From Phycisphaerae bacterium (GTDB lineage: Bacteria; Planctomycetota; Phycisphaerae; JAJVII01): a stretch of DNA of 64,000 nt. Under the pieces are notes generated by a model that was given only the letters and a program-made list of their open reading frames with translations, did no database searches and was not told where the DNA came from. Each line of letters begins with the position of its first letter. Position 1 is the stretch's first letter. The stretch is from NCBI GenBank assembly GCA_022072085.1, contig JAJVII010000005.1, positions 19,454-83,453 of the forward strand, given 5' to 3'. Both the position numbers and the translations under genes were made by a program. Shown one piece after another: positions 56,012 through 63,578 of the stretch.

Positions 56012-56653
56012 TCACCCGTGAGGTTCGGCCGCGACATGACGACCGACCGACCGCTGGACGCGGGCATTGGCGCGGTCCGCCAGGCGGTCAAGATCATCCC
56101 GGACCCCGGCAGCCTCGGACCGGCGTTCGATCATGCCCAGCAGCCGGTCGCGCCGCGGACCGGCCGGCAGGTCGCGGATCGCCCGACAGACCGTGCCGGC
56201 AGCCGCCCGCGTACGCTTGTGCCGGCGGCGCTCCCAGATCAGCAGGCCCGCAGCCGCCACGATCCCGATAATCGCCGCCACGATGCCCCAGGCCGAGCCG
56301 GAGACGTTGACCGGCACGACCACCGTGCGGTTGCCCTCGCCGGACACCGTCGTCCGGCCGGCGTCCGCCCGCTGCTCATTGGGCTGGCTGACCTGCGCCG
56401 ACGGCTTGACCGTCACACCGACGGTCTGGTCCTCGCCGGCCTGCGGGCTGGCGACGGGCACGTCCACATCGGCCCGCACGGCGCCGGGGGCGACGCCCTG
56501 GCAACCGGCCAGGCTGCCCAGGATCGCCAGGGAGGCGGCCAACAGGACGGCGGCGATTGCCACAACCGCTGCCAGGGCACGCCGGCCCGGGCGACGGTGC
56601 AGCCGCCGCTCGATCTGGAGATGGGTTTCCCAACCGGTCTGAGGCGTCGTCAT
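56012..56653 (-). CDS. Membrane protein with two helices in the tail module (possibly lysis-related)
   Basis: 213 residues from ATG at 56653, with AGGGAGG 5 bases upstream. Transmembrane helix 1 (about 30-52: RALAAVVAIAAVLLAASLAI) ends LAGCQG, a lipobox-like Cys. Helix 2 lies around 120-140 (IVAAIIGIVAAAGLLIW). A basic tail follows. The double-helix layout could fit a holin-like or spanin-like component, but its size is unusual. It ends 3 bp before the tape-measure start, tight enough for coupling. Confidence 0.55.
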   Translation of the reverse strand: MTTPQTGWETHLQIERRLHRRPGRRALAAVVAIAAVLLAASLAILGSLAGCQGVAPGAVRADVDVPVASPQAGEDQTVGVTVKPSAQVSQPNEQRADAGRTTVSGEGNRTVVVPVNVSGSAWGIVAAIIGIVAAAGLLIWERRRHKRTRAAAGTVCRAIRDLPAGPRRDRLLGMIERRSEAAGVRDDLDRLADRANARVQRSVGRHVAAEPHG

Positions 56654-56799
56654 CTGAACCTCCCTGTTCATGGGCCGCCGTCGCGGCCCCTTCTGGCCCC
56701 TGTTGCGCCCGTCTCGCCGGTCGCCCACACACTCGAGCCGGCCGGCACGAACGCAACAGGGGCCAGCACGCCGCGTCCCGTGGCCACGTGGTCGCTGCC

Positions 56800-57144
56800 C
56801 TATAGCCCGACCAGCGCGGCCAGGATGGAGACGACCACCGGGGCCGCCTTCAGGGCGATGTCCTGGGCGAGCTTGGCCCGGGCCAGTTCCGCGTCGGCCA
56901 CGCCGCTCCACCGGGCAGTGTTCGCCTTGACCGCCGCGATGAAGGCGTCGTCGCTGCCCCCCATCAGCAGTTCGTGCACCGCCTCCAGGTCGCCCGCCTG
57001 GATACGCCGCAGGTAGGCCCAGGCATCGGCCACCGCCAGGTCCAGCAGCGCCGGGCCGTACTCGGCCAGCAGCGCCGCCGCCTGCGCCCGCTGGTCTGCG
57101 GGCACACGCTCGAGGATTTCCGACATTCGATCCGTGTCAGCCAT
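56800..57144 (-). CDS. Small phage protein with C-terminal hydrophobic helix
   Basis: A 114-residue protein; the ATG at 57144 has AGGAGG 9 bases upstream. It is mostly helical (ERVPADQRAQAAALLAEYGP, DLEAVHELLMGGSDDAF) with a hydrophobic C-terminal end (APVVVSILAALVGL) that may be a membrane anchor. The HELLMGGSDDAF phrase suggests a gene of conserved phage type, but no family is recognised. Position between the chaperone/lipoprotein genes and the tape measure suggests an accessory tail or lysis function. Confidence 0.5.
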   Translation of the reverse strand: MADTDRMSEILERVPADQRAQAAALLAEYGPALLDLAVADAWAYLRRIQAGDLEAVHELLMGGSDDAFIAAVKANTARWSGVADAELARAKLAQDIALKAAPVVVSILAALVGL

Positions 57145-57190
57145 GGGATTCAGCCTCCTGGGTAAATTCAGCCCGTGGTCTCACTCGCCC

Positions 57191-57475
57191 TCATTCCGGC
57201 TGGGTCGTCGGGGCCTGCCACTGATAACGCCGGGCGCTGGTCACGAACGCCCGCCACTGCTTGGCATTCTCGGCCAGGTATTCGCTCACCCACGCCGGCG
57301 GGGGCGGGCTGGAATACTGCGCCCGGTCGGCCGCGACCTGGGCGTGGATGGCGCTGGTTTCCAGCGCCGTCGCCGCATCGCCGCGGACGTAGACCGTGTT
57401 GCATCCGCACAGGGCCGGCACGATCAGCAGGGCCAGGACGACCACGATCAGACTGCAGAGGAGCGTTCGGTTCAC
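57191..57475 (-). CDS. Small lipoprotein, phage-encoded
   Basis: 94 residues from GTG at 57475, overlapping the preceding stop in GTGA. The signal ends in a lipobox (ALCGC), followed by a short alpha-rich domain (ATALETSAIHAQVAADRAQY). A lipoprotein of this size in a phage module could be an outer-membrane spanin, but no partner inner-membrane spanin is obvious apart from the two-helix protein at 56012. Function is inferred from position only. Confidence 0.5.
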   Translation of the reverse strand: MNRTLLCSLIVVVLALLIVPALCGCNTVYVRGDAATALETSAIHAQVAADRAQYSSPPPPAWVSEYLAENAKQWRAFVTSARRYQWQAPTTQPE

Positions 57476-57684
57476 GACTGGACTCCCTTCCCGTCGACGA
57501 AGACGGACTTGAGCATTGCGAACCCCGCCTTGCGGCTCACGCGAGTCGCCTTCCGGGGTCGGTATGGGTCGAAGTCGGCCGGCTGGAACGCCGGGGTCTT
57601 CTTCGGGTCACGGTTCACGTTTGCGATCAGAGCCAGCAGCGTGCTGGTGTGGTGCCAGTTGTCCCGGCCGCGGGCCTCGGCCAT
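57472..57684 (-). CDS. Tail assembly chaperone, distal part (probably reached by -1 frameshift)
   Basis: Only 70 residues from the first ATG (57684), but the same frame stays open upstream into the previous gene for over 50 codons without a usable start. That upstream part reads like coding sequence (VWRLIWQLAGVVGVAPG, LTLRQLLWMAEARGRDN). The family-like core WHHTSTLLALIANVNRDPKK is therefore probably translated as an extension of the gene at 57705 through a -1 frameshift, as with lambda G/GT. The internal ATG may be unused. Confidence 0.5.
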   Translation of the reverse strand: MAEARGRDNWHHTSTLLALIANVNRDPKKTPAFQPADFDPYRPRKATRVSRKAGFAMLKSVFVDGKGVQS

Positions 57685-57704
57685 CCACAGCAGTTGCCGC
57701 AGCG

Positions 57705-58199
57705 TCAGCCGGCCGGGGGCGACGCCGACGACGCCGGCGAGTTGCCAGATGAGCCGCCAGACAGAGTCGCCATCAACTGCTCCTCCAGCTTCGGGTCGGC
57801 CAGCAGCGTCCGGGCCTTGGCCTCGGCCTCGGTCTCCATCCGGGCCTTGACCGTCACGACCTTCTCCCAGGCCTGCCGCAGGATCGCCCTGCGGCGGCTC
57901 GGGAAAAAATCGATCAGTTCCTCCAGCAGCGCCGTCGTGGCCGTGTCGATCACGTCGCCGGAGAGGGCCTTGCCGAAGTCGGCGTCGGAGACGTTCCGCT
58001 CCGTCGTCTGTGGCTTGACCACGGCGAACAGGATGTCGCAGACCAGGATCACGTCCTCGGCCAGCCGGTCCACCAGGTCGTTGCCCGGCTCGACGATGCC
58101 CAGCAGGTTGACGCCGAGCAGGTCGCGGACCCGCTTGATCGTGTCCACGTTGACCACGATGTCCCAGGCTCGCCCGGCGGTGTCAGTGAAACTCTTCAT
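57705..58199 (-). CDS. Tail assembly chaperone, proximal part (G-like)
   Basis: A 164-residue protein; the ATG at 58199 has GGAGGG 4 bases upstream. It is a mixed alpha/beta protein (VDTIKRVRDLLGVNLLGIVE) with a charged C-terminal helix (ARMETEAEAKARTLLADPK) and a low-complexity Ser/Pro/Ala tail (GGSSGNSPASSASPPAG). It lies between the tail tube and the tape measure, the standard place for tail-assembly chaperones. The Ser-rich tail is suspicious as true coding sequence, since the -1 frame over the same bases reads as a plausible conserved domain. Confidence 0.65.
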   Translation of the reverse strand: MKSFTDTAGRAWDIVVNVDTIKRVRDLLGVNLLGIVEPGNDLVDRLAEDVILVCDILFAVVKPQTTERNVSDADFGKALSGDVIDTATTALLEELIDFFPSRRRAILRQAWEKVVTVKARMETEAEAKARTLLADPKLEEQLMATLSGGSSGNSPASSASPPAG

Positions 58200-58211
58200 G
58201 GCTGCCCTCCG

Positions 58212-58661
58212 TTACGCGGCGGCGATGGTCTTCCACTCGGGGGCGTCGGCCGAGTAGGTCGGCTTGGCGGTGACCGAGGCGGTGATCGCCTCGCCCAGCT
58301 TCTCCTGGCGGTCGAACTTCAGGATCGCGCAGTCCGCCCACAGCCCCTGGCTGCCCGCCGTGGCGATGTCCCCGTCCATCACCGCCAGGCCGATGGCCGT
58401 GCGGCCGTTGAACGCTGCCTGGATTGCGGCGAAGCCGGCGTCCTCGGTGTCCCAGACCATCTCGAACTCGATGGTCGCTTCTTTGAGTCCGCCGACGACC
58501 ACCTTGTGCCCGCCGCTGGCCCGGGTGGTCACGTCGGCCTCGGACGCCTCGACGCTGAGCGAAACATCCTTGACGTTGGTCAGCTCCGTCCAGTCGGGCG
58601 TGCCCCCGATGCCGGCGGCGCAGAAGTAGCACTTGGCCTCGAACCCCATCTTGCTGCCCAT
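58212..58661 (-). CDS. Phage major tail tube protein
   Basis: A 149-residue protein; the ATG at 58661 has GAGGAGA about 5 bases upstream. Its beta-rich pattern (DWTELTNVKDVSLSVEASEA, then VVGGLKEATIEFEMVWD) is characteristic of phage tail tube and tail-terminator-type subunits that stack as hexameric rings. It lies just upstream of the tail chaperones, as usual for siphophages. Two Cys close together near the N-terminus (CYFC) are an oddity. Confidence 0.75.
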   Translation of the reverse strand: MGSKMGFEAKCYFCAAGIGGTPDWTELTNVKDVSLSVEASEADVTTRASGGHKVVVGGLKEATIEFEMVWDTEDAGFAAIQAAFNGRTAIGLAVMDGDIATAGSQGLWADCAILKFDRQEKLGEAITASVTAKPTYSADAPEWKTIAAA

Positions 58662-58709
58662 GACGATCTCCTCGTGAGGATCAACAACGATTTAGCCCGC
58701 GGACTAAAT

Positions 58710-59402
58710 TCAGCCCGCCCGCACCGACCGGGCCCACATCTTCGGGATATCCGGCGCCGCCTTGGCCAACGCAGGTCCCATGTACGGGCGCTTTTCGATG
58801 AACACGACCTTCGCCGCCGGCCCGTAGAGCTGCTCGTTGAGCCGGTTGGCCCGCTCGACCATCGCGCCCGTGGTCAGCCTGGCGTAGGTCACCTGGACGG
58901 TCGCGCCGTGCTGATCGGTCGTCGGCTTGGTCGTGATGCCGGCCGGCCCGCCGATGCGGACCTCCCCGCCCGAGCCGATCCGCCGGACCCGTCGTCGCTT
59001 GTTGCGCCACTTCGCCCGGCCGCCGAACTCCAGGATGCGGGGCGCCCCGCTGCCGCCGGCGAAGCCCACCGGCCCTACCACGATGCCGCGGTTGCCGGGG
59101 TTGAAGGCGAAGAACAGGTTCTTCCTGATCCACGGGTGCGGCCGAACCGCCCGCGGCGGCTCGCCCGGGCTGCTGACCGGCCGGACCCGCGCCGAGCCGC
59201 GCTTCGGCTCGGTCGCATACCGCATCGAGGTCTGGGCGATCCGACGGATCAGGCCGCCTGCCTTCCGCAGGTTGGCCAGCGTTGCCTTGTCGGCCGCCCG
59301 CTTGACCACGTCCCGGTCGAAGAACAGGGCCTTGATCCGGAACGAGACCTCGCCGGCGGTCGCGCCGCCCGAGGAGCCCCAGCTTGTGAACAGGCCGGCC
59401 AT
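58710..59402 (-). CDS. Phage neck/tail-completion (HK97 gp10-like) protein
   Basis: A 230-residue protein. A helical N-terminal part (AADKATLANLRKAGGLIRRI) is followed by a basic, beta-rich middle with GSARVRPVSSPGEPPRAV and RILEFGGRAKW. It ends with a segment FIEKRPYMGPALAKAAPDI, a phrase typical of the end of gp10-like tail-completion proteins (RPFMxPAxxxxxxxI). Such proteins join head and tail. The ATG at 59402 has AAGGA about 9 bases upstream. Confidence 0.65.
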   Translation of the reverse strand: MAGLFTSWGSSGGATAGEVSFRIKALFFDRDVVKRAADKATLANLRKAGGLIRRIAQTSMRYATEPKRGSARVRPVSSPGEPPRAVRPHPWIRKNLFFAFNPGNRGIVVGPVGFAGGSGAPRILEFGGRAKWRNKRRRVRRIGSGGEVRIGGPAGITTKPTTDQHGATVQVTYARLTTGAMVERANRLNEQLYGPAAKVVFIEKRPYMGPALAKAAPDIPKMWARSVRAG

Positions 59403-59422
59403 CCCACGAGTCCTTCCGGCGG

Positions 59423-59695
59423 TTACGCCTTGTCGAAGTCGGTCAGCAGTTTGGCCAGGTCGGCCTTGGCCGAGTTGGCGTGCTCGATCTGCCGGTCGAT
59501 GTTGGCCTGGGCCTGCTCCAGCAGCCTGGTCCCGTCCAGCTTGGCCTTGGCCGCCGGCAGGTCCTCTTCGGCCCGCTTGCGCAGGGCCTCGATGCTCCGC
59601 GTCAGCGCGTCTCGCTTGACGATCCGGTCGCCGATGACGATGGCCTTGGCCCCGTCGATGGTCGCAACCCGTCCCTGACTCAATCCCGTCGCCAT
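59423..59695 (-). CDS. Small coiled-coil phage protein
   Basis: A 90-residue protein; the ATG at 59695 has AGGAGG 8 bases upstream. A short beta N-terminus (VATIDGAKAIVIGDRIVKRD) leads to a long charged helix (EALRKRAEEDLPAAKAKLDG to HANSAKADLAKLLTDFDK), likely a coiled coil. No known family. It lies between the repeat-rich protein and the gp10-like protein in the same unit. Confidence 0.6.
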   Translation of the reverse strand: MATGLSQGRVATIDGAKAIVIGDRIVKRDALTRSIEALRKRAEEDLPAAKAKLDGTRLLEQAQANIDRQIEHANSAKADLAKLLTDFDKA

Positions 59696-59707
59696 GAGTC
59701 GATCCTC

Positions 59708-61639
59708 CTATCGCGTGCCGCGATACTTGAAAGTCACCGTGGCGGCCGTGCCGCCGTCCTCACTCACGAAGTTGCCCCGGACGGCGGTCACGCCGCCCTG
59801 GCCGCCGACCTGGATCGCCTGCGTCCCGTTGGCCGTGATCGCCAGGTCGGCCGCCATCGGGAAGAAGTTCGTGCCGTCGATGGTGCCCTCCAGCCGGACC
59901 GTCACACTGGTGTTGATGTTGGCGACGGTGGCGCTCAGGATGTGGTCGCGGGCGGCGTAGTTCAGCGAATAGGCCGCCGTCGCCCCGGGCCCCGTCAGCG
60001 TCGACCATGTGTGCGAGTCGTTCGTCCCCTGCGACAGCAGCGAGGCCACCGTGTCGCCGAGGTCGCCTTGGAGCATGTCCGGCAGCCACAGGCCGGTCAC
60101 CCAGTTCTGCATGCCAAAGGTGATGAGGTCGGCGACGGTGCCCAGGGGGTGGTTCAGCGAGTCGGCGACCGACGTACCATTGCTGATGCTGTAAAGCAGG
60201 TCCGCCAGGCTCGTCCCGCCGGCCGTGTAGAGCGGGGACTGGACCAGGTTCGCCTCGCCAGAGACCAGGTCGCCGATCAGTTCGCCGATCGACACTCTGC
60301 CCAACATCGGGCTGCCCGAGGAGTTGTAGAACAGCGGACTGCCGAGGTACGGATCGTTGAAGAAGGCCGACTGCAAGCCCTCGCCCAGCGAGAGCATCGG
60401 CCCCGGCATGTAGAGCGGGCTGCCGCCCGATACGTTGGAGAGCAGTTCCCCGATCAGCTCGGCCACGCTCAGGTCCGGCCCGGCCAGGTAGAGCGGGTTC
60501 CGGCCGTACTGCCCCCCGAACCCGAACATGTCGGCCAGGTAGTCGGCCAGCCCGATGTTCGGGCCGTGGGCGGTCAGCAGGTCGGCCACGTAGACCGAAC
60601 CACTGTTCTGAAGGGCCATACCGATCTCGGCCAGCCAGTCCCCGGCCGACTGGCCGTAGGTCGAGTCGCGGAAGACGGGCCGGCCCATTCCGTCCACGAA
60701 GACCGAGCCGCCCGAGTTGGGGTCGGCCAGCAGGTCGGCCAGGCGGATGCCTGCCCCGCTGGTGCAGAGGGCGTCGGCCAGGAAGTCGCCGAGGTCCTGG
60801 TCCATCACGTATTGGTTGTAGGCGGTCAGCTTGCGGGCGACGCTCGTGGCGTAGGGCCCGCCGAAAAGGCCGCCGGCCAGGATCGCACCCGGCTCCATGT
60901 CGCCCTCGTAGCTGCCGCTGGGCTGCCAGGGGCCCATCATCATCTGCGCCAGGCCGTCGCTGTAGGGCCCGCCGATCAGGGAGTTGGCGACCTGGTAGAG
61001 CGTGAACTCCGTGGCGACCTTCTCGGCGCCGGCCCCGTCGCCGCTGACCACGCGGAGGCTGGAGTTTTCGCCCCAACCCGAGCCGTCGCGGTAGGCCCCG
61101 CCCAGGGGGTTCAGCGCGATCGCGACATCTTCCAGGAGTTGACTGATCGTGTAGCCGGAGCCGGGCCCGCGGCCAAGCAGGCCGGCCACACTATCGCTGC
61201 TGCCCGAGTCGAACAGCAGGTCGGCGATGGTGGCGCCGGAGACCGACGCGAAGAACGGGCTGGGCCAGACCTCGCCGGTGTTGCCGAAGATGGCGGCCAA
61301 GTAGTCGGCCAGACCCATGCTCGGCCCGTCGGCGGTGAGGGCGTCCAGCACATAGCTGGTCCCCATATCGATGCCGTAGAGGTGGTCGGCGGCGCTGGCG
61401 CCCACGCTGCTGAGCAGCCGGGCCGCCAGGTCGGCCAGGGTCGCGTTGCCGGGCGGGGCGCCGGTGATGGCGTCCACGTCCAGGTCGATCAGGTCGGCGG
61501 TGAGCGTGACGCCGGCGGCGTCCACCTTCAGCCGGCCGTTGGCGATCAGCGCGGCCAGGGCCTCCAGCGCCGACTCGAAGGTCGGCTTGCCCGCCTCGTC
61601 GATCTCCAGGTCAACGGATTGGAACCATCGCTTGGCCAT
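59708..61639 (-). CDS. Repeat-rich 643-residue structural protein in the phage module
   Basis: Residues ~1-70 form a variable N-terminal region. From about 70 to 530 the protein is made of degenerate ~35-45-residue units with phrases like (S/T)LADLL, GLADYLADMFG, SVAELIGELL, GSPLYMPGP, SPLYTAGG and YGRNPLYLAG, which suggests a repeating solenoid. The last ~110 residues end in a beta-rich domain (VTVRLEGTIDGTNFFP, GTQAIQVGGQGGVTAV). It could be a tail fibre or decoration protein. The gene is flanked by a 12-bp gap and a 3-bp gap, so it is embedded in the operon. No close family is recognised. Confidence 0.6.
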   Translation of the reverse strand: MAKRWFQSVDLEIDEAGKPTFESALEALAALIANGRLKVDAAGVTLTADLIDLDVDAITGAPPGNATLADLAARLLSSVGASAADHLYGIDMGTSYVLDALTADGPSMGLADYLAAIFGNTGEVWPSPFFASVSGATIADLLFDSGSSDSVAGLLGRGPGSGYTISQLLEDVAIALNPLGGAYRDGSGWGENSSLRVVSGDGAGAEKVATEFTLYQVANSLIGGPYSDGLAQMMMGPWQPSGSYEGDMEPGAILAGGLFGGPYATSVARKLTAYNQYVMDQDLGDFLADALCTSGAGIRLADLLADPNSGGSVFVDGMGRPVFRDSTYGQSAGDWLAEIGMALQNSGSVYVADLLTAHGPNIGLADYLADMFGFGGQYGRNPLYLAGPDLSVAELIGELLSNVSGGSPLYMPGPMLSLGEGLQSAFFNDPYLGSPLFYNSSGSPMLGRVSIGELIGDLVSGEANLVQSPLYTAGGTSLADLLYSISNGTSVADSLNHPLGTVADLITFGMQNWVTGLWLPDMLQGDLGDTVASLLSQGTNDSHTWSTLTGPGATAAYSLNYAARDHILSATVANINTSVTVRLEGTIDGTNFFPMAADLAITANGTQAIQVGGQGGVTAVRGNFVSEDGGTAATVTFKYRGTR

Positions 61640-61642
61640 GAG

Positions 61643-62098
61643 CTACCTCACGACTCGAAAGACCAGCGTCAGCACGCTGGTGAATTGCCTCAGTTCCCGC
61701 AGGTGGTCGGGGGAGTAGACCGGCTCGTTGTCGGCCCGCAGACAGACCGCCCCGGCATACTGGACGGGCCGTTTGCCGTTGAAGTGGTCGGCGATCTGCT
61801 CGACCAGAAGCATCAGGCCGTCGATCTCCGCGTCGCCGCCATCGCCCAGCTTCTTCTGCACCGCCACGTCAATCGAGTAATCGAACTGCCGTGTGGCCCG
61901 ATCCGCCCGCTCAGCCGACGCCGCCTTGGGGACCACCGTCACGTGCAGGTCGACCATCTCGCCCAGGTCAAAGACGGGGGCGTACGCCCGAGCCGCCGTG
62001 GCCAGCGGATCACCTTCGGCCGGCACGAGCGGCGAGCCCGGAGCGTTCAACTCCGCGACCACCGCCTCTGCGATCTGGATGAGCACCGAATCAGCCAC
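61643..62098 (-). CDS. Phage tail terminator-like/minor capsid protein
   Basis: A 151-residue protein of mixed alpha/beta type (ADSVLIQIAEAVVAELNAPG, then VVPKAASAERADRATRQFDYS, IDVAVQKKLGDGGDAEIDG). The layout (N-terminal helix, long strands, IDVAVQKK segment and a C-terminal VLTLVFRV strand) resembles tail-terminator proteins of siphophages. It starts 3 bp after the previous gene's stop. Assignment rests on shape and position. Confidence 0.55.
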   Translation of the reverse strand: MADSVLIQIAEAVVAELNAPGSPLVPAEGDPLATAARAYAPVFDLGEMVDLHVTVVPKAASAERADRATRQFDYSIDVAVQKKLGDGGDAEIDGLMLLVEQIADHFNGKRPVQYAGAVCLRADNEPVYSPDHLRELRQFTSVLTLVFRVVR

Positions 62099-62101
62099 GA
62101 T

Positions 62102-62338
62102 TCAGCCTCCAAACACCAGCCGCCACAGGGCGGCGACCGCCAGGGTCACCACCGAGCCGGTGATGATCCACATCAGCCGGCTACGGACCGCCTCGGCCTT
62201 CTCCAGCCGGTCCAGCCGGAGTTGGATGCCCGGCTTGCCGTTGCCGCGGATCGCCTCGTCCAGCTTGTCCAGCTTGGTGTGAATGGCCCGCAATTCACCC
62301 TTGCACACCCGCTCGTACTGGCCCGTCCCATCACACAT
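62102..62338 (-). CDS. Small XhlA/holin-like membrane protein
   Basis: A 78-residue protein with a charged helical N-terminal part (LDKLDEAIRGNGKPGI, LRLDRLEKAEAVRSR) and one C-terminal transmembrane helix (IITGSVVTLAVAALW). This is the layout of haemolysin XhlA-like and similar phage membrane proteins. Its ATG overlaps the stop of the preceding gene by one base (TGATG at 62338), implying coupled translation. Function in lysis is possible but unproven. Confidence 0.6.
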   Translation of the reverse strand: MCDGTGQYERVCKGELRAIHTKLDKLDEAIRGNGKPGIQLRLDRLEKAEAVRSRLMWIITGSVVTLAVAALWRLVFGG

Positions 62339-62721
62339 CAGGTAGTCTCCGTGCCGATCTGCTTCGTATGAATGCGGAGCGTCTTGCGATACGGGTCGGA
62401 GTAACGCCAGGCGGGCTCGGTCCCCGGGGCCAGTACTTCGTATATATAGGAAGTACCGTCCTGGCCCTCCGTGATCCGATCGCCGGCCTTGGGCAGGATC
62501 GCCACGCCGCCGAGCACCAGATCCGCCGCGAGGATCAGGAAGTCCCGGCTCTCGAACGTCTCCAGGACACCCGACCCGTTGTCGATCTGGAAGACCGTCC
62601 GGCCGATGCCGGCGGCGACCTGGACCGACTGGCCCCCCCGCTGGTAGGTCACCTGCCGGCTGGCATGCCTGGTTCGCATGTCATCCAGCCACCCAGATGC
62701 CCTGTCCAGCAGGTCAGCCAT
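62338..62721 (-). CDS. Phage head-tail joining-type protein
   Basis: A 127-residue protein with LLDRASGWLDDMRTRHASRQ at the start, then beta strands (VTYQRGGQSVQVAAGIGRT, FLILAADLVLGGVAI) and KAGDRITEGQDGTSYIYEVL. The pattern of a short helix and a beta barrel containing GD.I......Y.V is typical of head-tail joining/stopper proteins. It lies directly downstream of the decoration protein gene, as expected. Confidence 0.6.
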   Translation of the reverse strand: MADLLDRASGWLDDMRTRHASRQVTYQRGGQSVQVAAGIGRTVFQIDNGSGVLETFESRDFLILAADLVLGGVAILPKAGDRITEGQDGTSYIYEVLAPGTEPAWRYSDPYRKTLRIHTKQIGTETT

Positions 62722-62757
62722 GACTACCCTCGGCTTCCTCTACCCGGCCGGTCTTCA

Positions 62758-63471
62758 TCAGGCTGCCCCCGCCGTGCTCAGGGCCACGCCGTCGTTGCCT
62801 ATCACCCGCCAGACCTTGTTCGCCCCGCTGATCGCGCCGATCAGCAGGATCGTGTCGGTCACGTCGGCGAAGGTCAGCGTGTTGTTGCCGGCCGCGTTGA
62901 CATCGGCCGCAACGGTGACCACGCAGTCACCGCCGTCGGTCTTCATGGTCAACGCCAGCATCTGCCCCACGTCGGCCGGAGCGGCCAGGGTTCGCGTCTC
63001 GGCGCCCGCCGTCTCAATCTGGCAGGTGCCGGAGTCGGCCACGGGGATCGCCTCCCCGTCGCCGGGGTCCTCGATCACGTTGGTCAGATCCTGGTGGATG
63101 GTGTTGCTGGCCGTCGCCACGCCCTCCAGCCGGACCCGGACGGTCTCGTCGTCGGCGCCGGCGGCGAGCGCCGCCTTGCCCATGTAGGTATTGCCCGCAG
63201 CCGTGGTCGTGGCCGCGCCCGTGCCGGCGACCCCGCCCACCGGGTTGCCATCGGCGTCCCAGTAGACGGCCGCGCCGGCGTTGACGGCGCCGGTCGCCTT
63301 GACCACGTCGAAGACGCCCTCGGTCGCCAGCGACCCGAGGGCCCCTGCCGCGATCGGGGCGTGCGGGATGCCGATCAGCGAGTTCTGGACCACCACCTGG
63401 CCGGTTGCCACGGCGGCGACCGGGGTGTAGTCGATACGCTTGCCTTCCTGAACGAACGTTGCCTGAGCCAT
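62758..63471 (-). CDS. DUF2190-type capsid decoration protein
   Basis: A 237-residue protein. The N-terminus (FVQEGKRIDYTPVAAVATGQ, then NSLIGIPHAPIAAGALGSLA) and VYWDADGNPVGG are characteristic of DUF2190 proteins, which bind the outside of phage capsids. The remaining ~120 residues are an extra beta-rich domain (LAAPADVGQMLALTMKTDGG, VTVAADVNAAGNNTLTF) not found in basic DUF2190 members, possibly exposed on the surface. It lies just after the major capsid gene. Confidence 0.75.
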   Translation of the reverse strand: MAQATFVQEGKRIDYTPVAAVATGQVVVQNSLIGIPHAPIAAGALGSLATEGVFDVVKATGAVNAGAAVYWDADGNPVGGVAGTGAATTTAAGNTYMGKAALAAGADDETVRVRLEGVATASNTIHQDLTNVIEDPGDGEAIPVADSGTCQIETAGAETRTLAAPADVGQMLALTMKTDGGDCVVTVAADVNAAGNNTLTFADVTDTILLIGAISGANKVWRVIGNDGVALSTAGAA

Positions 63472-63578
63472 GAATCGTCTCCTGTCAGATTGCCGAGAGT
63501 CAGTTGGTCGGACCCGGTGCGGCGGTCGGCCTCCATGCCTTCCACCGCACCGGGCACGCTCGTCACCAAGGCGTCAGA

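Noticed and set aside
52874..57016. 1380-codon plus-strand frame over the phage tail genes
   Set aside because: It runs antisense to at least five well-supported phage genes and is full of Gly/Arg/His/Asp low-complexity sequence.
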